From: Sulfuritalea sp.
GTDB lineage: Bacteria; Pseudomonadota; Gammaproteobacteria; Burkholderiales; Rhodocyclaceae
Length of the DNA: 64,000 bases
Assembly: GCA_016708585.1 (NCBI GenBank)
Contig: JADJFK010000021.1
Location: 1 to 64,000, forward strand
Reading direction: 5' to 3'
Both the position numbers and the translations under genes were made by a program. The notes below the pieces were generated by a model. It searched no databases and had not been told where the DNA came from. It saw only the letters and a list, made by a program, of their open reading frames with translations. Below are positions 1 through 9,300 of the stretch, in pieces (the stretch's first letter is position 1; each line of letters opens with the position of its first letter).

Positions 1-1
1 C

Positions 2-805
2 GTGCCGGGCGTCGGCAAGTCGACCTTCATCGAGGCGCTCGGCATGCTCCTGATCGCCCGCGGCCACCGCCTCGCGGTGCTGGCGGTCGATCCCTCGTCG
101 AGCGTGCACGGCGGCTCGATCCTCGGCGACAAGACGCGCATGGAGTTGCTCTCGCAGCGCGAGGAGGCCTTCATCCGGCCGACGCCCTCGTCGGGCAGCC
201 TCGGCGGAGTCGCCGAACACACGCGGGAAGCCCTGCTGCTGTGCGAGGCCGCCGGCCACGACATCATCATCGTCGAGACGGTCGGCGTCGGACAGAGCGA
301 AACCGCGGTGGCCGGCATGACCGACTGCTTCGTGCTGCTGCAATTGCCCAACGCCGGCGACGACCTGCAGGCGATCAAGAAAGGCATCATGGAACTGGCC
401 GACCTGGTGGTGTTCAACAAGGCCGACCTCGATCCGGCGGCGGCGCAGCTCGCGGCGGCGCAGATGCGTTCGGCGCTGGCCATGCTGCATCCGGCATCAA
501 TCAACTGGCAGCCGCCGGTGCTGACCTTGTCCGCCGCGCGCAAGGACGGGCTGGAGGCGTTCTGGCAGACGCTGGAGACGTTTCGCGCGACGCTGGAGGC
601 GAGCGGCGAATTCGCCGCGCGGCGCCGGCACCAGGCCCTGGCCTGGATGTGGCAGCTGGTGGACAGCGGTTTGCGCGAAGGCTTTCGCCGGCATCCGGCA
701 GTGCGCGACATCCTCTCCGCCACGGCGGCCGGGGTGGAAAACGGCAGCATCACGCCGACGGCTGCGGCAAGGCAGCTGCTCGAGCTGGCCGGCCGACAGG
801 AATGA
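2..805 (+). CDS. meaB: MeaB/ArgK-type GTPase, methylmalonyl-CoA mutase chaperone (5' end cut by window)
   Basis: G3E-class P-loop GTPase that guards and reloads the B12 cofactor of methylmalonyl-CoA mutase. The visible 267 residues open inside the Walker A motif (PGVGKST), followed by the family-typical DPSSSVHGGSILGDKTRM stretch, ETVGVGQSE, and the guanine-specificity motif NKAD. Family members are roughly 320-330 residues, so about 55-60 N-terminal residues lie before the window; the first codon here is not the real start. It sits 30 bp upstream of pccB, which fits the propionyl-CoA to succinyl-CoA pathway. The mutase itself is expected just upstream, outside the window. Confidence 0.93.
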   Translation: MPGVGKSTFIEALGMLLIARGHRLAVLAVDPSSSVHGGSILGDKTRMELLSQREEAFIRPTPSSGSLGGVAEHTREALLLCEAAGHDIIIVETVGVGQSETAVAGMTDCFVLLQLPNAGDDLQAIKKGIMELADLVVFNKADLDPAAAQLAAAQMRSALAMLHPASINWQPPVLTLSAARKDGLEAFWQTLETFRATLEASGEFAARRRHQALAWMWQLVDSGLREGFRRHPAVRDILSATAAGVENGSITPTAAARQLLELAGRQE

Positions 806-835
806 AACATACTCAGTTTTTCGGGAGAAGCGACC

Positions 836-2371
<1,536 letters not shown>

Positions 2372-2391
2372 GCGTCGGGGAGAAACCAACC

Positions 2392-4380
2392 ATGTTCAAG
2401 AAAATACTGATTGCAAACCGCGGCGAGATCGCTTGTCGTGTGATCAAGACCGCCCGCAAGATGGGCATTGCGACCGTCGCCGTGTATTCCGAAGCGGACA
2501 AGGATGCGATGCACGTGACCATGGCCGACGAGTCGGTCTGCATCGGGCCGCCGCCGTCGAAGGAATCCTACCTGTCGATGGACAAGATCATCGCCGCCTG
2601 CAAACAGACCGGCGCCGAAGCCGTGCATCCGGGCTACGGCTTCCTCTCGGAGAACGCCACCTTCTCGCGCCGGCTGGAAGAGGAGGGCATCGTCTTCATC
2701 GGGCCCAAGCATTACTCGGTCGAGCAGATGGGCGACAAGATCGCCTCGAAGAAGCTGGCGCTGACCGCCAAGGTCAATGTCATTCCCGGCTACAACGATG
2801 CCATCGATACGCCCGAGCAGGCCGTGGAGATCGCCAGGGGCATCGGCTATCCGGTGATGATCAAGGCTTCGGCCGGCGGTGGCGGCAAAGGCCTGCGCGT
2901 TGCTTTCAACGACCAGGAGGCGCATGAGGGTTTTGCGTCGTGCAAAACCGAGGCCAAGAACGCCTTCGGCGACGACCGCGTGTTCATCGAGAAGTACGTC
3001 GAGGAGCCGCGCCACATCGAGATCCAGGTGCTGGGCGACGCCCACGGCAACACGCTCTACCTGCAAGAGCGCGAGTGCTCGATCCAGCGCCGCCACCAGA
3101 AGGTGATCGAGGAGGCGCCGAGCCCCTTCCTCGATGCCGCGACGCGCAAGGCCATGGGCGAGCAGGCCGTGGCCTTGGCGAAAGCAGTCAACTACCAGTC
3201 GGCCGGCACCGTCGAATTCGTCGTCGGCGGCAAGGACAAGAGCTTCTACTTCCTGGAAATGAACACCCGGCTGCAGGTCGAGCATCCGGTCACCGAACTC
3301 ATCACCGGGCTGGACCTGGTCGAGCAGATGATCCGCGTCGCCGCCGGCGAAAAGCTGGCCTTCAAGCAGGAGGACCTCAAGATCAACGGCTGGGCCATGG
3401 AATGCCGGATCAATGCCGAGGACCCCTTCCGCGGCTTCCTCCCTTCGACCGGTCGCCTGGTGAAGTACGTGCCGCCGCCCGCCGAGGGCGGCGTGCGGGT
3501 CGATACCGGCGTCTATGAAGGTGGCGAGATCTCGATGTTCTACGACTCGATGATCGCCAAGCTGATCGTCCACGCCGCCTCGCGCGACCAGGCCATCGCC
3601 CGCATGCGCGATGCCCTGAACGAGTTCGTGATCCGCGGCGTGGCCAGCAACATTTCTTTCCAGGCCGCGCTGATGCAGCATCCGCGCTTCACCTCGGGCA
3701 ACTTCAATACCGGCCTGATCGCCGACCAGTATCCGAAGGGCTTCAATGCCGCCGACGTGCCGCACGACGATCCGCTGATGCTGGTCGCCACCGCCGCGGC
3801 GATCCATCGCCAGTACCTGGCGCGCAACGCCACCATCACCGGGCAGATGCCGGGACACGAGTACAAGCCCGGCAGCGAATACGTGGTGCTGTTCAACGGC
3901 GAGCGCCACCCGGCCTCGATCACGCCGGCCGAAGGCGGCTGGGATGTCAGGCTGGCGGACGGCAACTACGCGATCCGCTCGAACTGGCAGTTCGGCGACA
4001 TCCTCTATCGCGGGACGCTCAACGGCCAGCCGATCTGCATGCAGGTCGAGCGACGCGGCTCGGTTTACCGCCTGTTCCACTGGGGCGTGCAGGCCGACGT
4101 GCAGGTGATGAGCGCGCATGCCGCCGACCTGCTGGCGCTGATGCCGGTCAAGGCGGCGCCCGACATGTCGAAGTTCCTGCTGTCGCCGATGCCGGGCCTC
4201 TTGACCCAGGTCGCGGTCAAGCCCGGACAGGAGGTCAAGGCCGGCGAAGTGCTGGCCAGGATCGAGGCGATGAAAATGGAGAACGTGCTGAAGGCCGAGC
4301 GCGACTGCGTGGTGGATAAGCTGCTGGCGCAGCCGGGCGAAAGCCTGGCGGTCGATCAGGCCATCATCGGCTTCAAGTAA
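2392..4380 (+). CDS. pccA: Propionyl-CoA carboxylase alpha subunit (biotin carboxylase + biotin carrier)
   Basis: Biotin carboxylase fused to a biotin carrier domain, 662 aa. The N-terminus MFKKILIANRGEIACRVI starts the carboxylase fold; the ATP-grasp part carries KASAGGGGKGLR and EMNTRLQVEHPVTE. The C-terminal biotinyl domain has the EAMKM motif with the modified lysine at residue 628. An in-frame upstream GTG would add 17 residues inside the pccB 3' end, but the ATG at 2392 is preceded by GGGGAGAAA and matches the family N-terminus. The length and the linker between carboxylase and carrier fit PccA rather than the shorter AccC. It works with the upstream pccB product. Confidence 0.95.
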   Translation: MFKKILIANRGEIACRVIKTARKMGIATVAVYSEADKDAMHVTMADESVCIGPPPSKESYLSMDKIIAACKQTGAEAVHPGYGFLSENATFSRRLEEEGIVFIGPKHYSVEQMGDKIASKKLALTAKVNVIPGYNDAIDTPEQAVEIARGIGYPVMIKASAGGGGKGLRVAFNDQEAHEGFASCKTEAKNAFGDDRVFIEKYVEEPRHIEIQVLGDAHGNTLYLQERECSIQRRHQKVIEEAPSPFLDAATRKAMGEQAVALAKAVNYQSAGTVEFVVGGKDKSFYFLEMNTRLQVEHPVTELITGLDLVEQMIRVAAGEKLAFKQEDLKINGWAMECRINAEDPFRGFLPSTGRLVKYVPPPAEGGVRVDTGVYEGGEISMFYDSMIAKLIVHAASRDQAIARMRDALNEFVIRGVASNISFQAALMQHPRFTSGNFNTGLIADQYPKGFNAADVPHDDPLMLVATAAAIHRQYLARNATITGQMPGHEYKPGSEYVVLFNGERHPASITPAEGGWDVRLADGNYAIRSNWQFGDILYRGTLNGQPICMQVERRGSVYRLFHWGVQADVQVMSAHAADLLALMPVKAAPDMSKFLLSPMPGLLTQVAVKPGQEVKAGEVLARIEAMKMENVLKAERDCVVDKLLAQPGESLAVDQAIIGFK

Positions 4381-4433
4381 AAAGTCGGCGCCGGCGGGAC
4401 GGCGCCAGTGCCGTCCCGCCGGCGCCGACTTTT
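4380..4433. terminator. Bidirectional terminator hairpin made of two inverted copies of the 24-bp dispersed repeat
   Basis: Positions 4380-4403 and 4410-4433 are perfect reverse complements (24-bp arms, 6-base loop GCCAGT). The arms end in AAAA/TTTT, so transcripts from either side finish in a U-run. It lies exactly between the stop codons of the convergent pccA and oprB-like genes. Each arm is an exact copy of the dispersed repeat found seven more times in this window, so the terminator appears to be built from two repeat copies. Confidence 0.88.
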
Positions 4434-4435
4434 GC

Positions 4436-5752
4436 CTAAAGCGCGAGTTCCAGGCGCGCGCCGAGCAGCCTGGCATTCGATGCGGCGCGTGTGCCGCCGG
4501 GATTGCGGATGTACTGGACGTCCGGCTGCAACGCCAGCCAGGGCGTGATCGCCACCCGCCAGCTGATCTCGAACGCTTCCTCGCTGCGCGCCGTGGCGAT
4601 GCCGCCCACCCCCTGGGCGGAGCGCCACTTCGATGCCAGGCGGCTGTGCGTCCAGCCGAGCGCCAAGCTGTCGTCAGGCCGGCCGGCAAGCGGTCCGCGG
4701 ATCCGCACCCCGAGGTTTCCCATGCGGTCGATGGCCGTTGAATGGCCGGCGCTGAAGGCATAGCGGCCGAAGGTCGTGACATCCCGCCCCGCCTCGCCGC
4801 CCAGACTGAAGAGGCTGCGTTCGGCCAGCAGGTAGGCTCCCTGCGAGCGGCGCTGGCGCGGATTGTTGCCGACGGCGACGTCGAATTGATCCGGCGCCCT
4901 GTTGCCGTAACGCCAGAAGCCGATTGCGTATTTGCTGATGCCGCCGTATTTTTCATGGGCGACCAGTGCCGGCGCCTGTTTCACATCGGCCGGATCGACG
5001 GGTTCGAACGTATGGCCGGTCTCAAGCGGCATCCAGCCGATTTCGCCGATGACGAAAGCGCCGTCGCCGTCGGCAAAGCGGATCGAGGTCCGTTTTGGGT
5101 GATCCGGATCATTGGGGATGCCATCCATCACGGCGCCCATGGCATACAGCGCACGGTCTGCGGCAAGCCATTTGGCGCGGATGCCGAATGCGGCGTTGTT
5201 GAACACGGACGGGGAGTTGGTCAAGGCCAGGTCGGCCGGGGTGCCGTAGGCCGGATGCAGCAAAGTCGCCGCCGAATCCACGGTGAAGAATTCGGAGTCG
5301 ATCGGGTAGATGCCGGCGAGGATCAGGAGCCGGTCGTCGAGGAAGCCCTTTTGCACCCAGGCATGGAACAGGCGCGTGGTCGACACCGGCACCTCGATGT
5401 TGCTGACGCCCATCAGGCTTCCGGTACGTTGCGCGTTGATACCGCTGCCACCGTCGGTGACGGTGTTGACGTAGGCGACCGTGCTGTTCCAGCCGAGCAG
5501 CTTTTCGAAGTCGGCCCGCAATTTCAAATCCAGGTGCTTGACCGTGTCCGGACCGTTGCGGGCGCCGCCGCGGTTGTGCAGGCTGTCGAAACGGATCCCG
5601 GCATCCAGCGCAATGCCGCGTTGCCACAGGTCGCTGCGTGCGCCATTCCAGTCGCCGCCCAGCGTTGCCGCCGCGTAGTCGGGAGCATCTTCCGCCGGGG
5701 CGGGAGATGCGATGGCGAGGAAGGACAGCGCGAAGACGGCGGAGCGTTTCAT
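4436..5752 (-). CDS. OprB-family carbohydrate-selective porin
   Basis: Outer-membrane beta-barrel protein, 438 aa, with a signal peptide (about residues 1-20, ending ASPAPA/E). The mature start has the OprB signature LGGDWNGARSDLWQRGI. Further family marks are HAWVQKGFLDDRLLILAGIYPIDSEFF in the middle and a C-terminus ending in alternating hydrophobic residues (ARLELAL) typical of barrel insertion. Its substrate cannot be told; OprB relatives take up sugars but several non-sugar variants exist. It converges on pccA and shares its terminator. An 8-bp-arm hairpin with an A/T-rich loop abuts the start codon. Confidence 0.8.
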   Translation of the reverse strand: MKRSAVFALSFLAIASPAPAEDAPDYAAATLGGDWNGARSDLWQRGIALDAGIRFDSLHNRGGARNGPDTVKHLDLKLRADFEKLLGWNSTVAYVNTVTDGGSGINAQRTGSLMGVSNIEVPVSTTRLFHAWVQKGFLDDRLLILAGIYPIDSEFFTVDSAATLLHPAYGTPADLALTNSPSVFNNAAFGIRAKWLAADRALYAMGAVMDGIPNDPDHPKRTSIRFADGDGAFVIGEIGWMPLETGHTFEPVDPADVKQAPALVAHEKYGGISKYAIGFWRYGNRAPDQFDVAVGNNPRQRRSQGAYLLAERSLFSLGGEAGRDVTTFGRYAFSAGHSTAIDRMGNLGVRIRGPLAGRPDDSLALGWTHSRLASKWRSAQGVGGIATARSEEAFEISWRVAITPWLALQPDVQYIRNPGGTRAASNARLLGARLELAL

Positions 5753-5777
5753 CGATGCGATTTTTTCAGCGCATCGA
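5752..5777 (-). promoter_or_regulatory. Hairpin abutting the start codon of the OprB-like gene
   Basis: Arms TCGATGCG (5752-5759) and CGCATCGA (5770-5777) are perfectly complementary around a 10-base loop containing six A (mRNA sense). The A of the start codon is the last base of the stem. The only purine-rich stretch that could act as a ribosome site is in the loop, so folding could influence translation. This is inferred from base pairing only. Confidence 0.35.
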
Positions 5778-5812
5778 CCGACGCTGCGATGCCCCGGCGC
5801 GGCCGTTCGCCG

Positions 5813-6298
5813 TCAGGCCTGGCGCGCGAAGGCTGCGATGACGTCGGCCGGCGCCTGCACCAGTTCGATCAGCACGCCTTCGCCGGCAATCGGGAACTGC
5901 TCGTTGGCCTTGGGGTGCAGGAAGGTGATGTCGAAGCCGGCGGCGCCCTTGCGGATGCCGCCCGGCGCGAAGCGCACGCCCTGCGCGGTGAGCCATTCGA
6001 CGGCTTTCGGCAGATCGTCGATCCAGAGGCCGACGTGGTTCAGCGGCGGTTCGTGCACGGCCGGCTTTTTTGCCGGATCGAGCGGCTGCATCAGGTCGAC
6101 CTCCACCCGGAAGGGGCCGCTGCCCATCTGGGTGATGTCCTCGTCCACGTTTTCCCGCTCGCTGACGTAGTTGCCGGTGACGGCCAGGCCGAACATTTCG
6201 ACCCAGAGCTTTTTCAGGCGGTTCTTGGAGGGGCCGCCGATGGCGATCTGCTGGATGCCGAGCACCCGGAAGGGGCGCGCCGAGGATTGCTGCGTCAT
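5813..6298 (-). CDS. VOC-fold protein, glyoxalase / methylmalonyl-CoA epimerase-like
   Basis: 161-aa protein with two beta-alpha-beta-beta-beta halves typical of the vicinal-oxygen-chelate superfamily. The second half (LNHVGLWIDDLPKAVEWLTAQGVRF ... GVLIELVQ) keeps the His and Glu metal ligands and resembles methylmalonyl-CoA epimerase. In the first half the position usually occupied by the first ligand His (HIAIAV-type strand) is Gln17 (IQQIAIG). An epimerase role would complete the pathway of the nearby meaB-pccB-pccA genes, but the changed ligand and the opposite strand leave lactoylglutathione-lyase-like or other VOC roles open. Confidence 0.62.
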   Translation of the reverse strand: MTQQSSARPFRVLGIQQIAIGGPSKNRLKKLWVEMFGLAVTGNYVSERENVDEDITQMGSGPFRVEVDLMQPLDPAKKPAVHEPPLNHVGLWIDDLPKAVEWLTAQGVRFAPGGIRKGAAGFDITFLHPKANEQFPIAGEGVLIELVQAPADVIAAFARQA

Positions 6299-6355
6299 GT
6301 ATGCGTTCTCCGCTGCCGACGTCGCGCGAACCGCCTCAGGCGCGCCGCACGAGCA

Positions 6356-9300
6356 TCAGGGTTTCCTTTCGACGCACTCGCGTATGCGGGCGAGCAGGTC
6401 GTCTTCGTCGTAGGGTTTGCCCATGTAGTGATTCACGCCGATTTCCTGGGCATGCAGGCGGTGCTTGTCGGCGGTGCGCGACGTGATCATGATGATCGGG
6501 ATGTGCCGCAGGCGCTTGTCGCCGCGAATGTTGCGCGCCAGTTCGAAGCCGTCCATGCGCGGCATTTCGATGTCCAGCAGCATGACGTCGGGCATCACAT
6601 CGACCAGCTGCTCGAGCGCATCGACGCCATCCTTTGCGGTCAGCACATGGTAGCCGTGACGGGCCAGCAGCCGGCCGCTGATCTTGCGCACCGTCAGCGA
6701 ATCGTCGACCACCATCACGGCCGCGGCGGCGCCGGTGACCGGGGTTGCGGCGGCAGCGCCGGATGATTCCTGGGCGACGGGAGCCGGGGCCTCCGCCGTC
6801 GTTTCCGCCTGCACCGGCGCGGCGTGGGCGAGGACGCGAGCGGCCAGCGCGATCGGGTTGATGATCAACACCACCTCGCCGTTGCCCAGCACCGTGGCCC
6901 CGGCCAGTCCGGGTACGCGGGCCAGCTGCGGCCCGACGGCCTTGACCACGACTTCCTGGTTGCCGGAAAGGCTATCGACTTCGAGCGCGACGCGCTCGGT
7001 TCCGCCCTTGACCAGCAATATCCAGTGGCGCCGCTGCTGCGGCGGAGTCGGATCCTTTTCGCCCAGCAACGCGGCCAGGTAGTGGTAGGGATAACGGTTC
7101 CCCAGCCACTCGGTGCTGCCCGCGGCGCGGATCCTTGCCGCAGCGTCGGGCTTGTTTTCGGTGGCCTGTTCGATCATCGACGAGGGAATGGCATAGCGCC
7201 GATTGCCGGCCGTGACAAGCACGGCCTGGGTGACGGCCAGCGTCAGCGGCAGGTAGATGCGGAAGGTGGCGCCACGCCCGGTGACCGAGTCGATCTCGAT
7301 GCGGCCGCCGAGGCTGGCCGTTTCGTTTTTCACGACGTCCATGCCGACGCCGCGTCCGGCCAGCGTGGTCACCTCCCTCGCGGTGGAAAATCCGGCCTGC
7401 ATGACCAGCTGCGCCAGCGTGGCTTCGTCGGGGTCCGCGTCGGCCGCGATCAGTCCGTGCTCCACGGCGCGGCGCCGTATCCGCGGAAAGTCGAGGCCGG
7501 CGCCATCGTCGGCGATGGAAACCACGATTTCGTTGCCTTCCTGCGCCAGCGAAAGCGTGATCTGGCCGATCGGATCCTTGCCGGCCGCGTGGCGTCCGGG
7601 CGTGTCTTCGAGGCCGTGGGCCACGCTGTTGCGCAGCATGTGTTCGAGCGGGCCGGCCATTTTGTCCAGCACCGAGCGGTCGAGCTCGGTCTGACCCTGG
7701 CGGATGTCCAGGTTGGCGCGCTTGCCGGTATCCTTGGCCGCCTGCCGCACCACGCGATGCAGCCGCTCGGCCAGGCTCTCGAAGGGCACCATGCGCACGC
7801 CCATCAGGCGCTGCGACAGTTCGCGGGAAAGGCGCGCCTGGGCGGCGAGCGCGGCGTTGGCCTGATCGAGGTTGCGCATCAGGGTCTGCTGCACGGTGGC
7901 GACGTCGTTCACGCTTTCCGCCATCATCCGCGCCACTTCCTGGAAACGGGTGAAGCGGTCGAACTCGAGCGGATCGAATTCCACCGCCCGCTCGCTGGCC
8001 AGCGCCTGCTGCGACTGCATCTGCGACTCGGCCTGGATTTCGACTTCGCGCAGCTGCTTGCGCAGGCGGATGATGTTTTCCGTCAGTTCGAGCAGGGATC
8101 CCTTCAACCCGAGCAATTCGCCCTCGATCCGGCCGCGGGCGATGGCTACCTCGCCGGCCTCGTTCACCAGCTGGTCGACCAGGTCGGCGCGGACGCGAAG
8201 CTGCACCGCCGCGGCGGGCGCGAAGGGTGCCGGACGCTGGGCATCGGTTGCCGCGGGCGCATGCGGTGCCGCGGCCAACGCAGGTTCGGCCGGCTTGGCT
8301 TCGGCTACCGGCGCTTCGACGGAGACATCCGGGCCCATCATCACGGGCGCCGGCGCTTCGGGCTCCGGTGCGGCCGCATCGGGATTGCGCAGGCGATCGA
8401 TCAGCATTGCCGCGCGGTCGTAGGAGGTTTCCAGTCCGTCGATGGTGGCCGCATGCACCGACTTCATGCGCACGGCCTGGTCGATCCGGTCTTCCATCGA
8501 ATGCAGCAGTTCGCCGCAACCCATGGCGCCGGCCATCCGGGCGCTGCCCTTCAGGGTGTGCAGGGCGCGCTGGAGCGTGCGGGAGGTTGCGGCGTCGGTC
8601 GGATCGGATCGCCATTCGCGCAGCTTCTCGCCGATCTCGCGCATGAGATCGACGCTTTCCTCGAGGAACAGGGGCAGGATCTGCGGATCGATCTCGTTTT
8701 CGATCCGGGCAGCGCGGCGGTCCGCCGCGGTGATGGTGATTTCCGGCAGCGCCGGTTCAACGGCCGGTTCAAGCGCCGGTTCATGGATCGGCTCGAGCGT
8801 TGGTTCAACGGTCGGCTCAACGGTCGGTTCAACTGTCAGATCAACGGTCGGCTCAAGGGTTGGTTCAACGGTCGGTTCAACGGTCGGTTCAACGGGCAGA
8901 TCACGCGCCGGTTCAACCGTCAGCTCAACCATTGGCTCGACCGTCGGCTCGATCGTCGGCGCAAGGGGAGGTACCGGGGCCGGCTGGGCGACCGCCTTCA
9001 TGGCATTCAGCTCGGCGGTGAGGTCCGCCTCCTCCCCGGGCATGCGGCGTTCCGCGACCGCACCCAGCATGCCTTCGAGGGCGCCGGCGCAACGTGCAAA
9101 AACGAAGCGCTGCGCTTCGGTGGGAACGGCGGCTTCGAGGGACAGGCGCGTCAGCGCGTTCTCGAGCGCGCGGGCGAGGGTCGAGACCGGCATGAAGCCG
9201 GTCGCAGCAGAAATGCTGGCGGTGGTATGGGCGGCGCGAAGCACGTCGTTGCCGGGTACTTCTTCAGCGCCGAGCCGGGCTTGCAGCGTGACGACATATT

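Noticed and set aside
8752..8965. CRISPR-like array
   Set aside because: Units are 12 bp, contiguous, imperfect and in frame with chpA; there are no spacers or cas genes.
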